From Sphingomonadales bacterium (GTDB lineage: Bacteria; Pseudomonadota; Alphaproteobacteria; Sphingomonadales; Sphingomonadaceae): a stretch of DNA of 10,076 bases. Numbering within the stretch: the first letter of the stretch is position 1; each line of letters begins with the position of its first letter. The notes under the pieces were generated by a model. It was not told the DNA's origin and did not search any database. It worked only from the letters and a program-made list of their open reading frames with translations. Position numbers and translations under genes: made by a program. The stretch lies in NCBI GenBank assembly GCA_020200935.1, contig JAIVHR010000182.1, forward strand, positions 1 to 10,076, in the 5' to 3' direction. Shown here in pieces: positions 1-5,700 of this stretch.

Positions 1-105
1 GCCCTGATGCTCGCGAATCCGCGCGCATCCGCTCGTCGTCAGGCTGGTCGCGACCAGCGCCGCCACCGTGGCGACCAGCGGCAATTTGCGGGCAAGCCCT
101 GCCAT
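1..105 (-). CDS. bamE: Outer membrane assembly lipoprotein BamE (SmpA/OmlA), N-terminal part
   Basis: Only the first 35 codons are in the window; the gene runs off the left edge. BamE is a small lipoprotein of the BAM complex, which inserts beta-barrel proteins into the outer membrane. The translation begins MAGLARKLPLVATVAAL, a basic N-terminus and hydrophobic core, and reaches a lipobox-like TSGC with Cys27 as the likely lipidated residue. Just after it comes ARIREHQG, which fits the start of the mature OmlA domain in alphaproteobacteria (R-I-R-x-H-x-G). The start at 105 is supported by AAGGAG at 112-117, six bases upstream. It is divergent from the bc1 chaperone gene at 248, an arrangement I recall from sphingomonads. 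With so few residues, the identification rests on the lipobox, the RIRxHQG block and the neighbour. A different small lipoprotein is possible but less likely. Confidence 0.75.
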   Translation of the reverse strand, partial: MAGLARKLPLVATVAALVATSLTTSGCARIREHQG

Positions 106-247
106 GAAAATCTCCTTACGCGCCTCGCCACTACATCGGCCGGCATCGGTTCCCGGCGGAAGCGGTCATTGCATCCGCCCGGGCGAGGCTCAATATGCCG
201 AAGGCCCCCCCGATGGCAAGCATGGCATGAAAGGAAGCCCGCCGACC

Positions 248-775
248 ATGGCCAGGCTCGACCGCATTTTTGGCGACCGCCGCGACCGCGCCGATCTCGC
301 GCCGCTCTATGCGGTGGTCGTCGCGCGCGCCCGCGATCCCTTCTGGTATCGCGAGGGCGGCGTACCCGACACGCAGGACGGCCGTTTCGACATGATCGCG
401 GCGATCCTGTCGCTGGTGCTGCTGCGGCTCGAGCAGGAAGGCGAGGCGCGGGCTTCGGAGGGCGCGCTGCTCGCCGAGCAATTCATCGCCGATATGGACG
501 GACAGCTGCGCGAGATCGGTTTGGGCGACGTCGTCGTCGGCAAGCATGTCGGCAGGATGATGGGCGCGCTCGGCGGACGGATGGCCGCCTACCGCGTCGG
601 GCTCGAGCCCGACGGCGATCTCGGCGCGGCGCTCGACCGCAACCTCTATCGCGGCACGCCGCCGCCCGGCGCCGAGAGCGAAAAGGTCGCCGATCGGCTG
701 CAGGCGCTGCATGCGGCGCTGGGCCGCACCGATGTCGATTCGCTGATCGCCGGCAGCCTTCCCGAAGCGGCATGA
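248..775 (+). CDS. Ubiquinol-cytochrome c chaperone family protein (CBP3/UQCC1-like)
   Basis: This 175-residue protein belongs to the family that helps cytochrome b mature and assemble into the bc1 complex (respiratory complex III); it probably acts at the cytoplasmic face of the inner membrane. The family pattern is clear: an aromatic segment FWYREGGVPDTQDGRFDM at about residues 32-49, then a helical stretch ILSLVLLRLEQEG, then FIADMDGQLREIGLGDVVVGKHVG at about 79-102 and RMAAYR at 111-116. Length fits bacterial members. I chose ATG 248 because AAGGAAG at 231-237 sits ten bases upstream and family homology starts there. Earlier in-frame ATGs at 68 and 227 would add residues that look like translated intergenic DNA, and the one at 68 lies inside the divergent bamE. 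The stop overlaps the next start (ATGA at 772-775), so the two are probably translationally coupled. Confidence 0.85.
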   Translation: MARLDRIFGDRRDRADLAPLYAVVVARARDPFWYREGGVPDTQDGRFDMIAAILSLVLLRLEQEGEARASEGALLAEQFIADMDGQLREIGLGDVVVGKHVGRMMGALGGRMAAYRVGLEPDGDLGAALDRNLYRGTPPPGAESEKVADRLQALHAALGRTDVDSLIAGSLPEAA

Positions 776-1308
776 CCGGAGCGCCCGAATTCTCGCGCCG
801 CATTGCGCTCGACCGGATCGGCACGGTCGCGAGCCGACATGAAATCGCCGCCGAGGCGGACGAGCGTACCGCGCTCGCCGCGCGCTTCGGTCTGCGCGCC
901 GTCCAATCGCTCGCAGCCGAAGTGGAACTGGTTCGCGAGGATGACGACATTCTCGCCACCGGTGCGGTCAGCGCCGACATCGTCCAGGCCTGCGTCGTCA
1001 CCGGCGAGGATGTCGCGACGCATCTCGAGGAGCCGTTCGAATTGCGCCTGCGTGCGCGTCCGGCGCCCGGCGATCCCGAACAGGAATTGGAGATCGAGGA
1101 GAGCGATCTCGATATCGTCTTCCATGACGGCGAGGCGGTCGATCTCGGCGAGCTCGCCGCCGAGACGGCAATGCTCGCGCTGCCGCTGTTTCCGCGATCG
1201 GCGGGCGCCGACGAGGCCGCGCAAGAGGCCGGCATCGTCGGCGAAGAGGAGGCCGGGCCGTTCGGCGCGCTCAAGGAACTGCGCGACAGGCTCGCCGGGG
1301 AAGAATGA
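772..1308 (+). CDS. DUF177 (YceD-family) domain protein
   Basis: A 178-residue acidic protein. DUF177/YceD proteins are widespread and usually encoded beside rpmF (ribosomal protein L32) and plsX; they have been linked to 23S rRNA or ribosome metabolism, but the molecular role is not settled. Visible hallmarks are an N-terminal EFSRRIALDRIG segment, VSADIVQACVVTGEDV at about residues 67-81 with the only cysteine (Cys74), an acidic middle (ELEIEESDLDIVFHDGEAVDLGELAAE, about 106-131), then LALPLFPR at 135-142 and an ending PFGALKELRDRL. The start is fixed by the ATGA overlap with the preceding chaperone gene. Neither rpmF nor plsX follows; instead there is a palindromic repeat and then recQ. 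A longer in-frame reading upstream to position 7 is just an open frame through the chaperone gene and does not resemble the family. Confidence 0.82.
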   Translation: MTGAPEFSRRIALDRIGTVASRHEIAAEADERTALAARFGLRAVQSLAAEVELVREDDDILATGAVSADIVQACVVTGEDVATHLEEPFELRLRARPAPGDPEQELEIEESDLDIVFHDGEAVDLGELAAETAMLALPLFPRSAGADEAAQEAGIVGEEEAGPFGALKELRDRLAGEE

Positions 1309-1322
1309 GCGACTGGCCCCTT

Positions 1323-1410
1323 CCGTTCGGGCTGAGCTTGTCGAAGCCTTGCTTCTCTCTTTGAACGGCAAGGAAGAAATGCAGCCCTTCGACAAGCTCA
1401 GGACGAACGG
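1323..1410. repeat. Palindromic intergenic repeat, class A, copy 1
   Basis: Two 24-base arms face each other, at 1323-1346 and 1387-1410. They are inverted copies with 22 of 24 bases matching, and carry the core CTGAGCTTGTCGAAG. Between them lies a second, unrelated inverted repeat, CCTTGC (1347-1352) with GCAAGG (1368-1373). The element starts 15 bases after the DUF177 stop, so its transcript could form a long hairpin that ends or protects the upstream mRNA. Such elements are numerous in sphingomonad genomes and resemble REP sequences, which in other bacteria are moved by RAYT transposases; no such gene is present here. Confidence 0.85.
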
Positions 1411-1421
1411 GGTAGGCCGGA

Positions 1422-1450
1422 TTGCCACGTAGCACCTAGGCGAACATAGC
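1422..1450 (+). promoter_or_regulatory. Putative recQ promoter
   Basis: TTGCCA at 1422-1427 and CATAGC at 1445-1450 are separated by 17 bases and could serve as -35 and -10 elements. The -35 is good but the -10 matches the consensus only moderately. Transcription would begin near 1457, giving a leader of about 15 bases without a clear Shine-Dalgarno sequence. Its main interest is that the -10 lies inside the LexA-type box at 1442-1456. This is a by-eye assignment. Confidence 0.35.
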
Positions 1451-1456
1451 AGGAAC
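1442..1456 (+). promoter_or_regulatory. Putative LexA (SOS) box upstream of recQ
   Basis: The sequence GAACATAGCAGGAAC is a perfect direct repeat of the form GAAC-N7-GAAC, equivalent on the other strand to GTTC-N7-GTTC. This is the established LexA-binding motif of alphaproteobacteria such as Rhodobacter, Caulobacter and Rhizobium. It ends 15 bases before the recQ start and overlaps the putative -10 element, so a bound repressor would block transcription. The eight fixed bases match exactly. With uniform base composition, such a match by chance in a region this short would be uncommon (well under one in a hundred), but binding is inferred. Confidence 0.6.
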
Positions 1457-1471
1457 ATATACGCTTCTCCC

Positions 1472-3055
1472 ATGACCCCCGATTCGATCTTGCGCGAGAC
1501 CTTCGGCTTCGACAGCTTCCGCAGCACCCAGCGCGAGGTGATCGACCGGGTGATGGCGGGGCAATACAGCCTCGCCGTCATGCCGACCGGCGCCGGCAAG
1601 TCGCTCTGCTACCAGATACCGGCGCTCGCCCGGCCCGGGACCGGGCTCGTCATATCGCCGCTGATCGCGCTGATGCACGATCAGGTGCGCGCCGCGAAGG
1701 CTGCGGGAATCCGGGCTGCGACCTTGACGTCGGCCGATTCGGATCGCGCCGAGACCGAGGCGCGCTTCCGCGCCGGCGAGCTCGATCTCCTCTATGTCGC
1801 GCCCGAACGGGCGAGCGGCGACTTCTTCCAGGCGATGCTCGGCGAGGTTCCGCTGGCGCTGATCGCGATCGACGAGGCGCATTGCGTCTCCGAATGGGGC
1901 CATGATTTCCGGCCAGACTATCGGCTGTTGCGACCGCTGCTCGATCGCCATGGCGATGTCCCCCGCCTCGCGCTGACCGCCACCGCCGACCGGCATACCC
2001 GCGAGGACATCCTCCACCATCTCGGCATCCCCGAGGACGGCCTCATCGTCGCCGGCTTCGACCGGCCCAATATCCGCTATGCGATGCAGCCGCGCGTCAA
2101 CGCCACCCAGCAGGTCAGGGACCTGGTCGCCGAGCAGCCCGGCGCGGGCATCGTCTATGCGACGAGCCGCCGCAAGGCCGAGAAGCTCGCCCAGGCAATC
2201 GCCGCGACCGGACGCAGCGCGGGCGTCTATCATGCCGGCCTGCCGCCCGAAGAGCGCGCCGCCGCCCAGGCGAAGTTCGTTTCTTCCGAAGACATGGTGA
2301 TCTGCGCGACGGTCGCCTTCGGCATGGGGATCGACAAGCCCGACGTCCGCTTCGTCGCCCATGCCGGGATCCCCAAATCGATCGAGGCCTATTATCAGGA
2401 AACCGGCCGCGCCGGGCGCGACGGCGACCCGGCCGAGGCGCATCTCTTCTGGGGTGCCGGCGACTTTTCTGTGGCGCGGCAGCGGATCGAGAGCGAGATC
2501 GAGGAGCATCGCCGGGCCGGCGAACGGACGCGGCTGAACGCGCTCGGCGCGCTGGTCGAGACGGCCGGCTGCCGCCGCGCGATCCTGCTCAGGCACTTTG
2601 GCGAGGATCCGCCCGAAAGCTGCGGCAATTGCGACAATTGTCTCAATCCGCCATCCTCGGTCGATGCGACCGAGGCCGCGCGCAAGTTTCTCTCGGCCGT
2701 CTACCGCACCGGGCAGCGTTTCGGCGCCGGGCATATCGAGGATGTGCTGATCGGCAGGGAGAGCGACAAGATCCGCCAGCTCGGCCATCACCGGCTTTCG
2801 GTGTTCGGCATCGTCGGCGGGGAAGAGGCGCCGCTATTGAAGCCCGTGTCCCGCGCGCTGCAGACGCGCGAGGCGCTGATGCTGACCGATCATGGCGGGC
2901 TCGCGCTCGGGCCTGCCGCGCGGCCGATATTGAAGGAGATGGCGGCGGCGAAACCCGACAGCCTCGCCGCCCTTTCACGGGTCAACGGGGTGGGTACGAA
3001 GAAGCTCGAACGCTATGGCGACGCGTTTCTCGAGGTGATCGTCGCGCATGGGTGA
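1472..3055 (+). CDS. recQ: ATP-dependent DNA helicase RecQ, shortened in the HRDC region
   Basis: RecQ is a 3'-5' superfamily 2 helicase of DNA repair and recombination that unwinds forks and junctions. All core motifs are present in this 527-residue protein: motif 0 (FGFDSFRSTQ, 11-20), Walker A MPTGAGKS (37-44), DEAH (134-137) followed by CVSEWGHDFRPDY, the LTATAD motif (168-173), FDRPNIRY (196-203), and motif VI QETGRAGRDG (309-318). The RecQ zinc-binding cysteines are all kept (Cys367, 384, 387, 390), and a winged-helix RQC region follows to about residue 488. After LALGPAARPILK the protein passes directly to EMAAAKPDSLAALSRVNGVGTKKLERYGDAFLEVI, the last half of an HRDC domain. Compared with the E. 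coli protein as I recall it (609 residues), about 65-70 residues joining RQC to HRDC, including the first HRDC helices, are missing in frame. Helicase activity should remain, but HRDC DNA binding may be altered. The gene follows a LexA-type box, and the next gene lies 45 bases downstream. Confidence 0.95.
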   Translation: MTPDSILRETFGFDSFRSTQREVIDRVMAGQYSLAVMPTGAGKSLCYQIPALARPGTGLVISPLIALMHDQVRAAKAAGIRAATLTSADSDRAETEARFRAGELDLLYVAPERASGDFFQAMLGEVPLALIAIDEAHCVSEWGHDFRPDYRLLRPLLDRHGDVPRLALTATADRHTREDILHHLGIPEDGLIVAGFDRPNIRYAMQPRVNATQQVRDLVAEQPGAGIVYATSRRKAEKLAQAIAATGRSAGVYHAGLPPEERAAAQAKFVSSEDMVICATVAFGMGIDKPDVRFVAHAGIPKSIEAYYQETGRAGRDGDPAEAHLFWGAGDFSVARQRIESEIEEHRRAGERTRLNALGALVETAGCRRAILLRHFGEDPPESCGNCDNCLNPPSSVDATEAARKFLSAVYRTGQRFGAGHIEDVLIGRESDKIRQLGHHRLSVFGIVGGEEAPLLKPVSRALQTREALMLTDHGGLALGPAARPILKEMAAAKPDSLAALSRVNGVGTKKLERYGDAFLEVIVAHG

Positions 3056-3100
3056 CGGTGGCCCATTGCGGCCCTCCGCCCGCCCGCCTAAAGCACCCCC

Positions 3101-3526
3101 ATGTTCCGCAAGCTCTCCGACAAAGTCCTGGCCGCCCCGCAGATCCAGCCCGCCGATATCGCCGAGGCGAAGACCGAAGGGGTGACGCTGATCATCAACA
3201 ACCGGCCCGATGACGAGGAAGACACCCAGCCCTCGGGCGACGCCATCGCCAAGGCGGCGTCGGATGCGGGGATCGATTATGTCGCGATTCCCGTCACCCA
3301 TGCCGGCTTCTCGCTGCCGCAGGTCGAGAAGATGCAGGCGGCGCTGGAGGGCGCAGACGGCAAGGCGCTCGCCTTCTGCCGCACCGGCGCGCGATCGACC
3401 CTGCTCTGGGCGCTTGCCGAAACGCATGGCGGCGCCGATCCCGACCGGATCGAGGAGCAGGCGGCCGCGGCCGGTTACGACGTCTCGCCGATCCGCCAGA
3501 TCATGACGGCCTTCGCCAAGCAGTGA
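3101..3526 (+). CDS. TIGR01244/DUF442 family phosphatase- or sulfurtransferase-like protein
   Basis: A 141-residue soluble protein of the family also known as the beta-lactamase hydrolase-like (Blh) phosphatase-like domain. These proteins have a dual-specificity-phosphatase or rhodanese-type fold; some members take part in sulfide detoxification beside an ETHE1-like domain. Family features are the early LSDKVLAAPQIQPADIAEAKTEGV segment, INNRPDDEE at 32-40, VAIPVTHAGFS at about 61-71, and the active-site loop CRTGARS with Cys93 and Arg98. The C-x4-R spacing resembles a rhodanese loop more than a classical tyrosine phosphatase C-x5-R. It stands alone: no ETHE1-like hydrolase, BigR-type regulator or transporter is adjacent. 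It begins 45 bases after recQ on the same strand, with no obvious Shine-Dalgarno sequence or terminator between, so read-through from recQ is possible. The substrate is unknown. Confidence 0.82.
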   Translation: MFRKLSDKVLAAPQIQPADIAEAKTEGVTLIINNRPDDEEDTQPSGDAIAKAASDAGIDYVAIPVTHAGFSLPQVEKMQAALEGADGKALAFCRTGARSTLLWALAETHGGADPDRIEEQAAAAGYDVSPIRQIMTAFAKQ

Positions 3527-3576
3527 GTGCGGCTGGCTCGGCCACTTTTCGACTCCGCAGAGGCATGACCAAGAAG

Positions 3577-3676
3577 CACCGTTCGTCCTGAGCTTGTCGA
3601 AGGGCGAGCAACAAGCGGCACCGCTTGCGGCCCGCCCTTCGACTGCTGCCTTCGGCAGCGCTCAGGACGAACGGTG
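3577..3676. repeat. Palindromic intergenic repeat, class A, copy 2, with hairpin insertion
   Basis: This is the same family as the element at 1323-1410. Positions 3577-3592 pair perfectly with 3661-3676 (16 bases), and 3597-3606 pair perfectly with 3633-3642 (10 bases). In the left arm these blocks are separated by CTTG; in the right arm the expected CAAG is replaced by 18 bases (3643-3660) that form their own stem, GCTGCC with GGCAGC around a TTC loop. Between the arms there is a further stem, CAAGCGG (3612-3618) with CCGCTTG (3621-3627). The element lies between two convergent genes, where it may act as a two-way transcription stop. Confidence 0.85.
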
Positions 3677-3695
3677 GAGAAAAGGCGAGCCGACC

Positions 3696-5117
3696 CTATT
3701 CCCGATAATCGAGCGGCGGATCGCGGTCGCCGAGCAGCGAGCGATATTCGTAATCCTCCCCGCGCTCCTCGACAAAGGCGGCGCGCGCCGCTTCGCGCAA
3801 TTCGGGGTCGGTATAGAGTTCGACCGCCGCCAGCGCGAGCGCCTTGGCAGCGAGCTCGGCGCCCTTGAAGCCGATCGACATGCCGCTCGCCGCGGTCGAT
3901 TGCCAGCTATGCGCGCTGGTCCCCGGCACCCAGGCCGCCGTCCGCACCCCGACTGTCGGGGTTGCGTATGACACGTCGCCGACATCGGTCGATCCGTAGC
4001 CGAGACTGCGCTCATAGGACTGGATCTCCGACGCCACCGAGAGCGGACGCGCCGCATCGCCCAGGCTCTCCGAAAGCCGCTCGGCGAAGGCGGTCTCCTC
4101 GGCGGTATAGTTGATGCCGCCAAGCCCGCGCAGTTGCTCGTCCATCATCCGCGCCAGCGGTTCGTTGACGAGCAGCGGATTGTTGCCGTGGATCACCTCC
4201 CACTCGACCTCGGTTCCCGTGCCCATCGCCGCGCCGCGCGCCGCATTCTCCAGCCGCTCCCATATCGCCTCGACGCCGGCGGGATCGGGATGGCGGACAT
4301 AATAGAAGACCTCGGCGAAATCGGGGACGACATTGGGCGCGTTGCCGCCTTCGGTGATGACATAGTGCATTCGCGCATCCTGAGGGATGTGCTCGTGCAT
4401 CATGTTCGCCATCATGTTCATCGCCTCGACCCCGTCGAGCGCAGAACGCCCCTGCTCGGGCGCGCCGGCAGCATGCGCCGAGACGCCGGTAAAGCGGAAC
4501 TTGGCCGAACGGTTGGCGAGGCTGGTGCGCGCCTCGGCGCTGTTCTCGTCATCGGCATGCCAGTGGAGCGCGAAATCGACATCGTCGAACAATCCGGCGC
4601 GGACCATATAGACCTTGCCCGATCCGCCCTCTTCGGCCGGCGTACCGTAGAGCCGAATGCGGCCCGGCGTGCCGGTCGCCTCGAGCCATTGCCTGACCGC
4701 GACCGCCGCGGCGAGCGAGCCGGCGCCGAACAGATTGTGTCCGCAGGCATGGCCGGCCGGCCGGCCCTCGACCGGATCGCGCGTCGGCGCGTCCGACTGG
4801 CTGATCCCCGGCAGCGCATCGAATTCGGCGAGGATCGCGATCACCGGCCCGCCCTCGCCATATTCGCCGATAAAGGCGGTCGGGATGTCGGCGACCCCCT
4901 CGCGAATCGTGAAGCCATGGCGCCGCAATTCGGACTGGAGCAACGCGCTCGACCGTGACTCCTGATAGCCGACCTCGGCCCATTCCCAGATCTGCCGCGC
5001 GATCCGCTCGGTCTCGCTCGACTGCGCCTCGACCAATGCGACCGGATCGGGCGCCTGCTGCGCGGCGGCAGGTACGGCGGTGAGCAGGACGGCGGCGAAT
5101 GCGGACAAGAACTTCAT
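3696..5117 (-). CDS. Secreted M20-family amidohydrolase (AbgB-like)
   Basis: A 473-residue zinc-dependent amidohydrolase/peptidase of the M20 clan, closest in pattern to the aminobenzoyl-glutamate hydrolase (AbgB) type, which cleaves amide bonds to acyl or amino-acid side groups. A signal peptide is clear (MKFLSAFAAVLLTAVPAAAQQ, cleavage near AAA-QQ), so it acts in the periplasm or outside, unlike cytoplasmic AbgB. Likely metal ligands and catalytic residues are HACGHN at 123-128 (Cys125, His127), TPAEEGG at 159-165 (Glu162/163), His187 in LHWHADD, and His403 in TSAHSW. The dimerisation domain is seen as GVSAHAAGAPEQGRSALDGVEAMNMM (211-236). Start 5117 is preferred to 5153 because GAGGGG lies seven bases upstream and the signal peptide begins there. 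It converges with the DUF442 gene and diverges from the small membrane protein gene. The substrate cannot be read from the sequence. Confidence 0.9.
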   Translation of the reverse strand: MKFLSAFAAVLLTAVPAAAQQAPDPVALVEAQSSETERIARQIWEWAEVGYQESRSSALLQSELRRHGFTIREGVADIPTAFIGEYGEGGPVIAILAEFDALPGISQSDAPTRDPVEGRPAGHACGHNLFGAGSLAAAVAVRQWLEATGTPGRIRLYGTPAEEGGSGKVYMVRAGLFDDVDFALHWHADDENSAEARTSLANRSAKFRFTGVSAHAAGAPEQGRSALDGVEAMNMMANMMHEHIPQDARMHYVITEGGNAPNVVPDFAEVFYYVRHPDPAGVEAIWERLENAARGAAMGTGTEVEWEVIHGNNPLLVNEPLARMMDEQLRGLGGINYTAEETAFAERLSESLGDAARPLSVASEIQSYERSLGYGSTDVGDVSYATPTVGVRTAAWVPGTSAHSWQSTAASGMSIGFKGAELAAKALALAAVELYTDPELREAARAAFVEERGEDYEYRSLLGDRDPPLDYRE

Positions 5118-5161
5118 GGCAGATCCCCTCTCGGCCTCCGATTTACGTCTCATTCCATCGC

Positions 5162-5226
5162 TAGCCCTGAGCTTGCCGAAGGGCGTTTCGCGAATCGAGA
5201 AGCGGGCTTCGACAGGCTCAGCCCTA
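5162..5226. repeat. Palindromic intergenic repeat, class A, copy 3 (diverged)
   Basis: Arms at 5162-5185 and 5203-5226 are inverted copies with about 18 of 24 bases matching and carry versions of the core (CTGAGCTTGCCGAAG on the left). The short interior includes the perfect palindrome TTCGCGAA (5186-5193). Most differences between the arms come in adjacent G/C swaps. Unlike copy 2, this one lies between divergent genes, in a region that should hold both promoters. Confidence 0.75.
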
Positions 5227-5241
5227 ACGGAAATTGCGCCA

Positions 5242-5262
5242 AGGCTCTAACCGAGAGAGCCT
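5242..5262 (+). other. Short stem-loop in the divergent intergenic region
   Basis: AGGCTCT (5242-5248) and AGAGCCT (5256-5262) form a perfect 7-base stem with a 7-base loop. It lies 36 bases before the start of the small membrane protein gene and could be an operator or a leader hairpin. There is no T run, so it is not a typical terminator. The function is unknown. Confidence 0.3.
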
Positions 5263-5298
5263 CGCGCGAAAAGACGAGTGCGCCTATACGTTGCCGCC

Positions 5299-5700
5299 AT
5301 GGATTGGCTAACCCTCATCGGCTCGCTCGTCGCGGTCTTCGCGCTCGCGGGAATCGCCTGGTGGCTCGGCGTCGGCACGCCGCCGGCGATCGGGAGCGAG
5401 GAAGCGGCGCGGCGCCATGCCGCCGAAGCGCATAGCGGCTTCCGCCCGCGCGAGGCGGCGGTCGACGCCGACGGGCGCGCGGCGCTGGTGCTCGGCGAGG
5501 ATCGCGAGATCGTGCTGCTGCGCCCGCATGGCGCGCGGATCGCGGCGCGGGTGTTTCGCGGCGCCCCGCCCTGCGCCGTCAGCGACGGAGAATTGAAAAT
5601 CGCCAGCGGCGAGCGCATGTTCGGCGATGTAACGCTGCGGCTGGGCGAAGCGGAAGCCGCCCGCTGGGCCGCGCGTCTTGGGGAACTGAGCGATGCCTGA
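5299..5700 (+). CDS. Small single-pass membrane protein of unknown function
   Basis: I do not recognise this 133-residue protein. It begins with one strong hydrophobic segment (WLTLIGSLVAVFALAGIAWWLGV, about 3-25), followed by a soluble domain. The soluble part starts with a helical stretch (SEEAARRHAAEA, 33-44), then alternating beta-like segments such as AALVLGEDREIVLLRPHGARIAARVF (61-86), one cysteine (Cys92) and a final helix. It is probably anchored in the inner membrane; lack of a cleavage site argues against export. I chose ATG 5299 over the upstream GTG at 5278 because the hydrophobic segment begins there, but no strong ribosome-binding site supports either. Its last 8 bases (ATGCCTGA) contain the start of the sterol desaturase-family gene, so the two are very likely one operon and may share a function. 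That it is real is supported by this overlap and consistent codon use. Confidence 0.72.
   Translation: MDWLTLIGSLVAVFALAGIAWWLGVGTPPAIGSEEAARRHAAEAHSGFRPREAAVDADGRAALVLGEDREIVLLRPHGARIAARVFRGAPPCAVSDGELKIASGERMFGDVTLRLGEAEAARWAARLGELSDA

Noticed and set aside
7..771. Upstream extension of the DUF177 reading frame
   Set aside because: It runs through bamE on the other strand and the chaperone in another frame, is rich in arginine and resembles no family. The ATGA overlap at 772 is the natural start.
1436..2791. A 451-codon open frame on the minus strand opposite recQ
   Set aside because: Same reason: it is antisense to an unmistakable RecQ, and its composition is what a reversed high-G+C codon pattern gives.
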